Shown piece after piece: positions 14,104-26,400 of a stretch of DNA of 64,000 nucleotides. The stretch comes from Duganella qianjiadongensis (GTDB lineage: Bacteria; Pseudomonadota; Gammaproteobacteria; Burkholderiales; Burkholderiaceae_D), in NCBI RefSeq assembly GCF_009857915.1, contig NZ_WWCM01000004.1, positions 62,001 to 126,000 of the forward strand, given 5' to 3'. The notes under the pieces were generated by a model. The model was not told the DNA's origin and searched no databases. It saw nothing but the letters and a program-made list of their open reading frames with translations. A program made the position numbers and the translations under genes. Each line of letters starts with the position of its first letter. The first letter of the stretch is position 1.

Positions 14104-14128
14104 GAAGCGCCGCACTAGCGGGCGCTTC
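14104..14128 (+). terminator. Hairpin in the riboswitch expression platform
   Basis: GAAGCGCC and GGCGCTTC form an 8-bp stem with a 9-nt loop, followed by a T-rich run (TTGTGTGTTCTGTT). It lies between aptamer II and the gcvT start, where a conditional terminator is expected. The T tract is interrupted, so it may instead control translation. Confidence 0.55.
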
Positions 14129-14169
14129 TTGTGTGTTCTGTTAACCCCTCACGATTTGGACCGAGTACC

Positions 14170-15291
14170 ATGACGCTCAAAGCCACCCCCCTCAATAATG
14201 CCCACCGCGCAGCCGGCGCCCGTATGGTCGATTTCGGCGGCTGGGATATGCCTGTCAACTACGGCTCGCAAATCGAAGAACACCATGCTGTGCGTAGCGA
14301 TGTCGGCATGTTCGACGTGGCCCACATGTGCGTGGTCGACATCAAGGGCGACAACGTGCGCGCCTTCCTGCGCGGCCTGCTGGCCAACAACGTCGACAAG
14401 CTGCAGGTATCGGGCAAAGCCCTGTACTCGTGCATGCTGAACCCGCAAGGCTACGTGATCGACGACCTGATCGTCTACTTCATCAGCGAAAGCTGGTTCC
14501 GTCTGGTGGTCAACGCCGGCACGGCAGAAAAAGATGTGGCATGGATGCAGCAGCAGAACAGCGTCACTAACAGCGGCCTGACCATCACCCAGCGCCGCGA
14601 CGGCCCTCACGCCATGGCCCTGATCGCCGTGCAGGGCCCGAACGCCCGTGCCAAAGTATGGCAGGTGATTCCCGAATCGCAGGCCGTCAGCGCCGACATG
14701 AAACCATTCAACGTGGCCTTCGCCCAGAGCACCGCATTCGGCGAAGCGATGATCGCCCGCACCGGCTACACCGGCGAAGACGGCTTCGAAATCGGCGTTG
14801 CTGCCGAACAGGCCGAAGCCCTGTGGAACGCACTGGCTGCCGCGGGCGTCAAACCGGCCGGCCTGGGTGCACGCGACACCCTGCGTCTGGAAGCGGGCAT
14901 GAATCTGTACGGCCAGGACATGGACGAAACCGTCAACCCGCTGGACGCCGGTCTGGCATGGACCATCGATCTGGTCTCCGAGCGCGACTTCATCGGCAAG
15001 GCTGCCCTGCAGAGCATGGGCCAGAACGCCCAGTTCGTAGGTCTGATCCTGCGTGAAAAAGGCGGCGTACTGCGCGCCCATCAGAAAGTCATCGTGGCCG
15101 GCACCGAAGCCACCGGCGAAATCACTTCCGGCACCTTCAGCCCGACCATGCAGCAGGCGATTGCGCTGGCGCGCGTGCCGATGAACGTGGCCGTAGGCGA
15201 TACCGTGCACGTGGAAATCCGCGACAAGAAACTGGCTGCTTCGGTAGTTAAGCTGCCATTCGTCCGTAACGGTAAAATTCTGGCTGTCTGA
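14170..15291 (+). CDS. gcvT: Aminomethyltransferase (glycine cleavage T protein)
   Basis: Transfers the methylene group from the aminomethyl-lipoyl arm of H protein to tetrahydrofolate, releasing ammonia. At 373 residues it has the normal length and the family features: N-terminal [28 protein letters not shown] in the folate domain, [16 protein letters not shown], and a C-terminal barrel ending with the [11 protein letters not shown] stretch. I chose the ATG at 14170 because the protein then begins at the usual place; a longer frame from GTG at 14131 would run into the riboswitch leader. It is the first gene of gcvTHP. Confidence 0.97.
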   Translation: MTLKATPLNNAHRAAGARMVDFGGWDMPVNYGSQIEEHHAVRSDVGMFDVAHMCVVDIKGDNVRAFLRGLLANNVDKLQVSGKALYSCMLNPQGYVIDDLIVYFISESWFRLVVNAGTAEKDVAWMQQQNSVTNSGLTITQRRDGPHAMALIAVQGPNARAKVWQVIPESQAVSADMKPFNVAFAQSTAFGEAMIARTGYTGEDGFEIGVAAEQAEALWNALAAAGVKPAGLGARDTLRLEAGMNLYGQDMDETVNPLDAGLAWTIDLVSERDFIGKAALQSMGQNAQFVGLILREKGGVLRAHQKVIVAGTEATGEITSGTFSPTMQQAIALARVPMNVAVGDTVHVEIRDKKLAASVVKLPFVRNGKILAV

Positions 15292-15343
15292 TTAGCCGAT
15301 ATCGACAATTATCATCAACATCCCTCACACTCTGGAGCCACAC

Positions 15344-15724
15344 ATGAATATCCCTGCAGACCTGAAGTACACCGAATCCCACGAATGGGTACGCGCTGAA
15401 GCAGACGGCACCGTTACCGTCGGCATCACCGAATTCGCCCAGGATGCACTGGGCGACATCGTTTTCGTCGAGCTGCCTAAAGTTGGCGCCAGCTTCGGCG
15501 CCGGCGACGACGCTGCTGTAGTGGAATCGGTCAAGGCTGCCAGCGACATCTACGCGCCTATCGCCGGCGAGATCATCGCCGTCAACGACGACGTGGTGAA
15601 TGCTCCTGAATCGATCAACAGCGATGCCTACGCTGCATGGCTGTTCAAGATCAAACCAGCGGATGCTGGCGCCATCGATGGCCTGCTGGACGCTGCCGCC
15701 TACGGCAAGACCACCGACCATTAA
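15344..15724 (+). CDS. gcvH: Glycine cleavage H protein
   Basis: The lipoyl carrier that shuttles the aminomethyl group between P, T and L proteins. It is 126 residues, of normal length, with lipoyl-lysine Lys64 in [10 protein letters not shown] and the surrounding hybrid-motif fold. The start has GGAG 6 nt upstream. It follows gcvT by 52 nt. A strong terminator follows immediately, so gcvT-gcvH transcripts may partly end before gcvP. Confidence 0.97.
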   Translation: MNIPADLKYTESHEWVRAEADGTVTVGITEFAQDALGDIVFVELPKVGASFGAGDDAAVVESVKAASDIYAPIAGEIIAVNDDVVNAPESINSDAYAAWLFKIKPADAGAIDGLLDAAAYGKTTDH

Positions 15725-15732
15725 TGTCCTGG

Positions 15733-15760
15733 AAGGCCAGCGTCTGCTGGCCTTTTGCTT
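15733..15760 (+). terminator. Rho-independent terminator after gcvH
   Basis: AAGGCCAGC and GCTGGCCTT form a 9-bp perfect stem with a GTCT loop, followed by TTGCTT. It sits 9 nt after the gcvH stop, between gcvH and gcvP. Confidence 0.8.
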
Positions 15761-15856
15761 ATTGCCTTATTGTCTCCCGCTAGCTGCGCGCCGCGCAGGC
15801 TAAGGCAATCAGGCGCTCCCGTTTTTCTCGTATTCCTCTATCGGCCCTGACACATC

Positions 15857-18751
<2,895 letters not shown>

Positions 18752-18783
18752 TTCTGTGTAATCTGCTTAGGCAACCCGCAGAC

Positions 18784-18817
18784 AAAAGGGTCAGACCGCA
18801 AGGTCTGGCCCTTTTTT
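18784..18817 (+). terminator. Rho-independent terminator after gcvP
   Basis: AAAGGGTCAGACC and GGTCTGGCCCTTT pair over 13 positions with one G-T wobble and a GCAA loop, followed by a run of T. It lies about 33 nt after the gcvP stop. Confidence 0.9.
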
Positions 18818-18842
18818 ATGCCCACCTGAGGCGAAAATCTGC

Positions 18843-18869
18843 TTGACTCGCTACCACCTGTCAGATAAT
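18843..18869 (+). promoter_or_regulatory. Putative promoter of the ArsR-like gene
   Basis: TTGACT at 18843-18848 and GATAAT at 18864-18869 are separated by 15 nt (16 if CTTGAC is used). The predicted start of transcription falls within a few bases of the ATG at 18878, so the mRNA could be nearly leaderless. The spacing is short, hence modest confidence. Confidence 0.4.
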
Positions 18870-18877
18870 GTTTACAC

Positions 18878-19207
18878 ATGACAGAGAAACCATCAGAACT
18901 GCACGGCGATCAGTTGCTGGCCATGCTGGCGGCGCTGTCCAATCCGCATCGGCTGCGCATCATGGGCTGGTTGGCCAGCAATGGCCGCAACTACGTAAGC
19001 CAGCTGGCACGAGACCTGGGGATTAGCCGCCCTTTGCTGCACCTGCATTTGCAGAAGCTGGAGGATGCTGGCCTCGTGACCAGCCAAATGGAACTGTCAC
19101 CCGATGGCAAAGCGCTTAACTTCTTTGCAGTAGCACCGCTGGATGTCCGGCTCACCCCTGCCCTGCTGGCAGCGGCCGCCGCCACCCTAACCGTTCAACC
19201 TGAATAA
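18878..19207 (+). CDS. ArsR-like winged-helix transcriptional regulator
   Basis: A 109-residue DNA-binding protein. A winged helix-turn-helix covers about residues 12-80: LSNPHRLRIMGWLA, then the recognition part VSQLARDLGISRPLLHLHLQ, and a wing region. It lacks the cysteine pairs of metal-sensing ArsR proteins, so the signal is unknown. It begins a three-gene rightward set with two small membrane proteins 9 and 21 nt apart, which it may regulate. No target function can be inferred from sequence alone. Confidence 0.8.
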   Translation: MTEKPSELHGDQLLAMLAALSNPHRLRIMGWLASNGRNYVSQLARDLGISRPLLHLHLQKLEDAGLVTSQMELSPDGKALNFFAVAPLDVRLTPALLAAAAATLTVQPE

Positions 19208-19216
19208 GAGACGACT

Positions 19217-19474
19217 ATGGCCGAGCATGTATATCTACTGACCATCATCCTGCCCCTGCTGGCGATCATCATCGTTGCCGGGCTGCGCTACTACGCCAAT
19301 GTGCAGCAGGCCAGACTGCGCTATGCGCACGAGGAAGCCTATCGCGCCATGGCACAGCAGGCGCTCGATGCCCAGAGCAGCACCGCCCAGACGCTGGCCA
19401 GCATGAACGACCAGCTGGCCGAGCTGAAATCGCGCATTGCCGTCATCGAGAAAGTGCTCAGGGAAGTCGAATAG
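19217..19474 (+). CDS. Small single-pass membrane protein with coiled coil
   Basis: An 85-residue protein with one N-terminal membrane helix (about residues 6-25) and a cytoplasmic or periplasmic tail from 28 onward rich in Ala, Gln and Glu that should form a coiled coil. The general shape resembles PspB-type proteins, but I see no specific similarity. It sits 9 nt after the ArsR-like gene and 21 nt before another membrane protein, so it is probably the middle gene of one operon. Function unknown. Confidence 0.7.
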   Translation: MAEHVYLLTIILPLLAIIIVAGLRYYANVQQARLRYAHEEAYRAMAQQALDAQSSTAQTLASMNDQLAELKSRIAVIEKVLREVE

Positions 19475-19495
19475 CAATCCGGACAGGAGTACGCC

Positions 19496-19912
19496 ATGCC
19501 AGAAGTTTCGACCTTACGACTATATTTGCTGCGCGCTGTCTATCTGATCATTACCGTCGGTCTGGCTATGGTGATCTGGCCCGGCGTGCTGCACCATGAA
19601 AAGCCATGGTCGCTGCCGACCGGCGTAGTGCAGTGCATGCTAGCCGCGTTCAGCCTTCTGTGCGCACTGGGCCTGCGCTACCCGCTGCAGATGCTGCCCG
19701 TGCTGATGTGGGAGCTACTATGGAAAGCTCTCTGGATGCTGGTCGTCGCCCTCCCCGCGTGGCGCTCCGGCCAGATCGATCCGGCTACGCTCGGCACGCT
19801 ATACGAGTGCGCCTTCGTCATCATCATCCCGCTAGCCATGCCGTGGCGCTATGTGTATGCCCGCTATCTGCAGCAGCCGGGCGACCGCTGGAGGCCACTG
19901 CGTGGCAAATGA
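19496..19912 (+). CDS. Small four-helix membrane protein, unknown function
   Basis: A 138-residue hydrophobic protein with about four membrane helices (approximately residues 8-26, 40-58, 64-87 and 99-118) and a basic C-terminus. The start has a good ribosome site (AGGAG, 7 nt before ATG). The layout is like DoxX or DUF4345-type proteins, but I do not recognise the family with confidence. It is the third gene behind the ArsR-like regulator and ends 32 nt from the convergent chemoreceptor-like gene. Confidence 0.7.
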   Translation: MPEVSTLRLYLLRAVYLIITVGLAMVIWPGVLHHEKPWSLPTGVVQCMLAAFSLLCALGLRYPLQMLPVLMWELLWKALWMLVVALPAWRSGQIDPATLGTLYECAFVIIIPLAMPWRYVYARYLQQPGDRWRPLRGK

Positions 19913-19944
19913 GGCCGCTGCAGCCTCCACACTGGTACTGTGCT

Positions 19945-21015
19945 TCAGTTGGGGACAGCACTCAGATGCTTGCGGCTGATACGTTCAGGCACTCCGGCAG
20001 AGTCGGATAGCTGATAGTCATCAAGCTTGAATCTGGCAACTGCCTCGGACAGATCCACCGCCTGCTGTTGCAGGCTGCTGGCAGCAATCGCGGCCTGCTC
20101 GACCAGCGCCAGTTTTTGCTGCGTGGCCTGATCCAGTCCGCTGATCTGCAGATCGGCCGTACCGGCTGCAATGGCGCGCGAAGCACTGCCTATGGTCTGG
20201 GCCGAACTGAGAATATGCCTCAACGTGGCATTCAGATTGCGGATGCTGCCATCGAGCGTGCGCGCAGTTTCGTCGATCTCGTCGCGGCCATAGCTACGCT
20301 GCTGCACAGTCAGATTACCTTGCGCCAGATTGCTGGCAGCGCTGCCTATGCCTTGCAGCTCATCTAGCAGCGCCCGGCGCACTAGCAAGGACACTAGCAG
20401 CGACAAGACGATCGAGACAATTACCAGCAATGGCATCGACATCTTCAGGGTGGCGAATTCGGCCTCGGCGACTGCATACGCGCTGACACTCAGGCTCTGC
20501 TCCAGCCGCGCTAGTTCATCGAGCCGCCTGGCCACCACATCGAAGCTGCGTTCGGCTTTGGACATGGCATTGGCCGCCATTGAATGATCGGCCATACTCA
20601 GTTCGATCACATCGGCCACGGCTTTGATATATAGCCCATACGCCGCCTGCGACTGGGCCACATAGCGCTGCTCGGCCGGCTGGTTCTGGGTACGCATTTC
20701 AAGCTGGGCAAACTGGCTATCGAGCGCCGCGTGCCGCGCGTGCAATTCGCGCAGCAGCGCATCCACCCGCGCCGAGGAAAAGCTGGCATTCATCCAGGTC
20801 AGCAGCTGGTATGCCTCCGCATGGGCCTTGTGAGCATTGATCACCAGATCATCCGCCGCCTTCAGGCGCACGGCACGCACCTGCACCATCTCCTCGAGTC
20901 GCTGGTTCTGCCGCAGCAGTCCCGCATACGCCCCTATCGACAGCACCAGCAGCAGTATCAGCACCAGCCCCGGTGCCAGCAGCAGTTTCGGCCCTATCCG
21001 CAGTTTGCTTAACAT
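19945..21015 (-). CDS. Methyl-accepting chemotaxis-like protein lacking the signalling tip
   Basis: A 356-residue inner-membrane protein with an N-terminal helix (10-31), a four-helix-bundle-type periplasmic domain (about 32-190), a second membrane helix (193-213) and a HAMP region (214-268). The cytoplasmic part starts as a normal receptor (SSAQTIGSASRAIAAGTADL) and then jumps at about residue 289-291 to the end of the return helix (LDQATQQKLALVEQAA). The whole hairpin with the CheA/CheW-binding tip, normally about 160 residues, is absent with the frame kept. A 12-bp palindrome GATCTGCAGATC (20143-20154) lies at the junction. It follows a Cache-like gene by 40 nt. It should be unable to signal classically to CheA. 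Confidence 0.85.
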   Translation of the reverse strand: MLSKLRIGPKLLLAPGLVLILLLVLSIGAYAGLLRQNQRLEEMVQVRAVRLKAADDLVINAHKAHAEAYQLLTWMNASFSSARVDALLRELHARHAALDSQFAQLEMRTQNQPAEQRYVAQSQAAYGLYIKAVADVIELSMADHSMAANAMSKAERSFDVVARRLDELARLEQSLSVSAYAVAEAEFATLKMSMPLLVIVSIVLSLLVSLLVRRALLDELQGIGSAASNLAQGNLTVQQRSYGRDEIDETARTLDGSIRNLNATLRHILSSAQTIGSASRAIAAGTADLQISGLDQATQQKLALVEQAAIAASSLQQQAVDLSEAVARFKLDDYQLSDSAGVPERISRKHLSAVPN

Positions 21016-21055
21016 AGTCCCTCTCGTAGCTCGTTTTTATCAGGTAGCGCCAGGC

Positions 21056-21511
21056 TCAGTGCCGCTTGTTACTGTCCCCGTGCTTGTACACGCCCGCCTC
21101 CAGCGCCACATCTTCCACCCGCAGGACATAGGTAGTCTTGGCTTCCACCTTGCCCGTCCTGGGGTTGAGGAATTTGTAGTCGACCCAGCCGCTGCCCTTG
21201 CCGCGCGCCAGCGCCAGCATCTCGTGACGGAATAGCTTGCCGTCGGCATCGGGCACGTCGAGCAGATTCTTGCCTATCAGTGCGGTGGTGGGGTGGGCGA
21301 TGGTGATGCCGTTCAGATCGCGTACGGCAAGGTAGAGCGCCCCCTGATTGAACGCGGGATCTTTGCGGTTGATGCTGGCGATCAGCGCATCCTTGCCATG
21401 CTCCTGCAGGTAGCGGGCGCCCTTTACGGCCAGCGCCATCGCTTCGCGCTCGCCGGGCTCTGCCAGCGCCAGCTGGCTAACCGCGAACAGGGTAATGAAT
21501 ACGGCGCGCAT
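21056..21511 (-). CDS. Secreted single-Cache-domain protein
   Basis: A 151-residue protein with a signal peptide ending near QLALA, then a Cache-like sensor fold: a long helix (EAMALAVKGARYLQEHGKDA), LYLAVRDLNGITIAHP, KNLLDVPDADG and WVDYKFLNPRTGKVEAKTTY. Such domains bind small ligands, or cofactors in some families. The start at 21511 is supported by GGAGG six nt upstream; a longer frame lacks this. There is no membrane helix after the signal, so it is predicted to be periplasmic. It is directly upstream of the tip-less chemoreceptor, probably in one transcript, suggesting a joint sensing role (inference). Confidence 0.8.
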   Translation of the reverse strand: MRAVFITLFAVSQLALAEPGEREAMALAVKGARYLQEHGKDALIASINRKDPAFNQGALYLAVRDLNGITIAHPTTALIGKNLLDVPDADGKLFRHEMLALARGKGSGWVDYKFLNPRTGKVEAKTTYVLRVEDVALEAGVYKHGDSNKRH

Positions 21512-21677
21512 GGTGTCCTCCGACAGCTGAGATGCCATACGATACTTCCCATGCCATGATGCAATCTTGCGGTTAATCAAGCACTTCAGTAATGCAGTTT
21601 TTACGGATGGGGAAGCGGAATATTCCGAAGCAGCTGCTGCATGCGCCGCCGGACATAGGGAGAGGAAAGGGAAGGCC

Positions 21678-21701
21678 GCGATGGCAGGTGCTTGCCATCG
21701 C
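21678..21701 (-). terminator. Stable hairpin downstream of prfC
   Basis: GCGATGGCA and TGCCATCGC form a perfect 9-bp stem with a 6-nt loop, starting 20 nt beyond the prfC stop. The following sequence on the minus strand is C/T-rich without a pure T run, so it may terminate weakly or protect the mRNA end. Confidence 0.5.
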
Positions 21702-21721
21702 AGCTAGGTACAGCTTGAAGC

Positions 21722-23389
21722 TTAGACCAGTTTGGCCGAGTGCTCGCGGGTAGCGTGGAACTTCAGCTTGGGCCAGCGCTCTTCGGTCAGGCGCAGGTTG
21801 ACGCTGGAGGTGGCCAGATAAGCCATATTGCCCGCCGCATCGTAGGCCACGTTGTGACCCAGCGAATTTTGGAAGTCCGACAGCGCCTTCTTGTCGTCGC
21901 TGGAAATCCAGCGTGCGCTGCTGATGCTGGTGCCCTCGAACACGGCGTCCACACCATATTCGTTTTTCAGGCGGCTAGCCACCACCTCGAACTGCAGCAC
22001 ACCGACTGCGCCCAGTACCAGCTCGCCGCCCTGTACGGGTTTGAATACCTGCACCGCGCCCTCTTCGCCCAGCTGCTGCAAGCCCTTGTGCAGCTGCTTG
22101 ATTTTCAGCGGGTTCAGAATGCGCACGGAGCGGAAGAAGTCCGGCGCGAAGTAAGGAATGCCGGTAAAGGTCAGCATTTCGCCTTCGGAGAAGGAATCGC
22201 CGATCTGCATATTGCCGTGGTTAGGCAGGCCGATGATGTCGCCGGCGTAGGCCTCTTCCACCTGTTCGCGCGACGATGCCATGAAGGTCACCACCGACGA
22301 CACCTTGATTTCGCGGCCCAGACGCAGGTGCTTGACCTTCATGCCGCGCTCGAAACGGCCCGAGCAGACGCGCAGGAAAGCGATACGGTCGCGGTGCGCC
22401 GGGTCCATATTGGCCTGTATCTTGAACACGAAGCCGGAGAACGGCGTTTCGGTCGGCGCTACGGCGCGTACCGTGGCGTCGCGTGCGCGTGGCGCAGGCG
22501 CCCAGTCCACCAGTGCCGACAGAATCTCGCGCACGCCGAAGTTGTTGATGGCGGAGCCGAAGAATACCGGCGTCTGGATACCGGCCAGGAACTGCTCCAG
22601 ATCGAACGGGTTGGAGGCGCCGTGCACCAGTTCCACTTCCATGCGCAGCTGATCCATCTCCAGCGGGAACATCTCCTGCAGGCGGGGATTGTCGATGCCC
22701 TTGATGATTTCGAAGGCGCCGTCGGCCTTTTCTTCGCCGGCCTTGAACAGCATGATCTCGTCATTGAGCAGGTGGTACACACCGCGGAAGTTCTTGCCCA
22801 TGCCGATAGGCCAGGTCACGGGCGCGCACTTGATCTTCAGGACCGATTCCAGCTCGTCCAGCAGTTCCAGCGGGTCGCGGGTTTCGCGGTCCAGCTTGTT
22901 CATGAAGGTGACGATAGGCGTATTGCGCATACGGCAGACGTCAAGCAGCTTGATGGTCTGGGCTTCCACACCTTTGGCCGCATCGATCACCATCAGCGCC
23001 GAGTCCACCGCCGTCAGCACGCGATAGGTATCTTCCGAGAAGTCCTGGTGGCCCGGGGTGTCCAGCAGATTGACCACGTGGTCGCGGAATTCGAACTGCA
23101 TCACCGAGGACGCCACCGAAATGCCGCGCTGCTTCTCGATCTCCATCCAGTCCGAGGTGGCATGGCGGCCGCTCTTGCGGGCCTTGACGGTACCGGCCAT
23201 CTGGATCGCGCCCGAGAACAGCAGCAGTTTTTCGGTCAGCGTGGTCTTACCCGCATCCGGGTGAGAAATAATGCCGAAAGTACGGCGGCGCTGCACTTCG
23301 CGGGCGATCAGTGCCGGGGTTTTGGCGCTGCTGACGACGGCATGGTCGCCAGCGGACTCGGGGGTTACATTTTCGATATCGTTGGACAT
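21722..23389 (-). CDS. prfC: Peptide chain release factor 3
   Basis: GTPase that recycles release factors RF1 and RF2 from the ribosome. The 555-residue length fits. G1 is [10 protein letters not shown]3 [12 protein letters not shown], and G4 [10 protein letters not shown], followed by the RF3-specific middle and C-terminal domains. It has an N-terminal extension of about 25 residues before the GTPase domain compared with E. coli RF3, so a later start cannot be excluded. It is probably monocistronic, with an upstream gap of 95 nt to pilY1. Confidence 0.96.
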   Translation of the reverse strand: MSNDIENVTPESAGDHAVVSSAKTPALIAREVQRRRTFGIISHPDAGKTTLTEKLLLFSGAIQMAGTVKARKSGRHATSDWMEIEKQRGISVASSVMQFEFRDHVVNLLDTPGHQDFSEDTYRVLTAVDSALMVIDAAKGVEAQTIKLLDVCRMRNTPIVTFMNKLDRETRDPLELLDELESVLKIKCAPVTWPIGMGKNFRGVYHLLNDEIMLFKAGEEKADGAFEIIKGIDNPRLQEMFPLEMDQLRMEVELVHGASNPFDLEQFLAGIQTPVFFGSAINNFGVREILSALVDWAPAPRARDATVRAVAPTETPFSGFVFKIQANMDPAHRDRIAFLRVCSGRFERGMKVKHLRLGREIKVSSVVTFMASSREQVEEAYAGDIIGLPNHGNMQIGDSFSEGEMLTFTGIPYFAPDFFRSVRILNPLKIKQLHKGLQQLGEEGAVQVFKPVQGGELVLGAVGVLQFEVVASRLKNEYGVDAVFEGTSISSARWISSDDKKALSDFQNSLGHNVAYDAAGNMAYLATSSVNLRLTEERWPKLKFHATREHSAKLV

Positions 23390-23484
23390 TTGTACGCGAT
23401 CTGGAGCGGTTCTGCAAAACCCTCGATTTTACCGGAACTTCGCCCCTATCGTGCGCTTTTGTTGCCCCCCGCCCGTGCCGCCAC

Positions 23485-26400
23485 CTATTCGCCTTTCACT
23501 CTGCGCCAGCCGCTGCGGTGCGCATCGACCGAGATCTGTTCCGACAGGGGCGACGTCTTGTTGCTGCCGTCGGCCAGCGTGGTCACCATTTTCAGCTGGC
23601 CATTCGGCAGGCGGATGATGATGAAGCCCACCGCCGCCGAGGTATTCGACAGCGTCTGCCCCACCGGCTGGCTGCCGATGGCCTGACCGTTGCACACGTT
23701 GACCTGATACAGATTGCTGGAGCCACCCACCGAGCAGGCCGATGAGGATGTGGGCAGATTGGTCACCACATTGGCCACTCCGCTGACGATCTGCGGGTCC
23801 AGATTCATGCGTTCGCCCGCGTTCAGCGCCCAGTCGAAATACCAGCCATCCTTCTGTGTCAGGTCAACCGGGTTGCTGGTGATCTGGTAGGTATTGATAT
23901 TGCTGCCCGAACCCAGTGTACTCAGGGTCTGCCTGACCATGCTGGCGCCGCGGATATCGCTGATGGTGCTGCCGCCATCCTTGAGCAGATACAGGCTCTG
24001 GATCGAGGTGTCGGTGGTATCCGGCACATCGAGCAGCCGCCCCGTCCCGAACAGCACCACCCGTACACCGGCCGTGCTGTTGACGGTGACGCCGTTCACT
24101 TCCGTCTGCACCGGCACGGCGCACATGGTGACGTCAGGCCGGGTAGTGATGGGTTTGCCCACGCCGGCATCGCCCAGCAGCTTGACGCTGATCGCGCCGG
24201 ACGATGCCGTCAGATCGAAGCGCCACATCTGGCCCTGATTATCGCCGCCGTAGATGTAGTTGACGCGAGGATCAGCACCGGGGTCGGCACTGATGGCGGA
24301 AATTTTGGCCAGACCGGACGGCGTGGTGGTGTCGCCCGAATTGGTGCTGATCTTGTTGAGCAGTTCGCCCGTATAGGCATCGAGCACATAGAGGTAGCCT
24401 TTGCCGCTCCCCGTTGCTACGCCATCGCTACCGGGCACGTTGTTGTAGCCGGAGGTGAGGAACACCACCCAGCGGCCGCTAGCCAGCGTGCCGAACTGCG
24501 GGTTGCCGAAGCTCAGGCCCAGATCGCCGTCGCTGACCGGACAGACGGTGGCATCGGCGCAGAATTCCCACAGCTGTTTGGGGTTGCTGGTATCGGTGAT
24601 ATCGAGCGCGTAGTAGCCGCGCCCGCCGGCATTCAGGCCAGCCACCAGCACGGTGCGCCAGCTGCCGCCCGTGGTTTTGATGTCGGCCACTTCCGGCGAG
24701 CCGTCGGCCGTGAACTGGTGGTTGGTACTGTAGATGGTGCTGGCCAGTCCGTACAGCTTCTTCATGGTGGTGCGCGGAACATAGGCCCATAGCTCGTCGC
24801 CGGTGGAGGAATTAAAGGCATGCAGCATGCCGTCATTGGCGGCAGTGAACACTGCGCCGCTGCGGTAGCTGCTGCTGGCCGGATTACCGTAGGTGTCCTT
24901 GAAGGTAATGTAATCGGCATCCGGATAATCGTTGCGGGGATCGCGCACATAAGCCGGTTTGGACGAGGCGATATCGCCCAGCACGATAGGCACCGGCCCC
25001 GTGGCCCCGGCTGGCGTGTTGCTAGTCATGCTGTAGGCGCGGAACAGCGTATCGTTGGCATACTGCTGCTGGCCGCGCAGCCAGTTGACCAGATTATTGC
25101 CGTCATTGACCAGCGCCTTGTCCGAGGCCGACAGCAGCGCACACTGGGGCAAGGCGCCGCACTTGCTGGCAAACCAGGCCGGTGCGGCCCCCTTCATATT
25201 GGCGAAACGGAACTCGTCCGGCGCGCTGCCGTAGCTGCCCGCGGTGTTGTACATATAGATGCGGCGCGTATCGGTGCTGGCGCCCACCTTCTGGCCCAGT
25301 CTATCGCTGGTGGTCCAGGTGATCGTGCTGGAGACGCTGCCGTCCGTGCTATCGATCTTGCGGTCGGACAGTTCGCCAAACCATTTCACCGTGGTGAAGG
25401 TGTCGGAGAAGATGTCGTTGTCGGTCAGCGTGATGTTGGGCGTAGACGTCGCTGCCGCTGCCGCAGCGCCCACATGCACCTGCATATTCGACAGCGCTTC
25501 GCTCAGGCCGCTCACCACGTCTTTCGGGTCCTGCGCACTGAAGTATTTGCCATGCCCGTTAATCGCCGCATGCCACAGGTCATCCACCCGTTCCTGTACC
25601 GTGCTGGCCGTGTTGGTGGTATCGGGGTCGGGCCAGACATAAGCACCATTGCTGTTCCAAGGACAGCCCGTGGTTGCACCGGTAATCAGTTTGTAGAAGT
25701 CGCCGCCAGCCTTGGGCGCGCTATCGTAATTCGGCTCGTAGGTCATCACCCCGTCCACGCCCAGCCCCAGCGTATAGGTGTTCATGTGCAGGTGGGTGTT
25801 TTCGCCCGATGCTGCCGGCACCGAGCCGGGCTTGCTCATATCAGGCTCCAGCGCTGGGCGCAGCGACACCGTGGTGGTGCTGGAGCCGCCGTTATACCAG
25901 TGCAGTGCCACATCCGAGATCGATGGCTGGCTCTGTGCCCGCGTGTCCACGCAACCGCGCGCCAGCGTGCAGAAGCGTGCCGGATTTTCCACGTTATCGT
26001 TATTGACGACGTTAGGCGTACTGCTGCCGTTCCAGTAGCCATCCGTGGTGAGGATCATGAAATTCTGCTGGCACGGGTACTGCACCACCTCCTGACCGGC
26101 CGCATAGTTGTAGGGCGAAAGGTTGCCGAACATGCGGCCCACATTGTCCATCGCCGTGCGGATAGGCGTGGAACCCGAGGTGGTGGTGTTGTACAGCGCG
26201 GTGTACCAGTTGGCACGCGCAGTGCCGGCAAAGTCGGCCGGCTTCAGGTCGATGGCGGCGCCGGAACCGGCATTCGACAATTTGACATAGCCCACCTTGT
26301 AATTCGCTGTGATGGCCGAGAAGGCAATGCCGACCGAGGTCTTCATCATTTGCAGCCGGCTCTTGTAGTACACATACCAGTTGGCGAAGTTGTTCATTTC

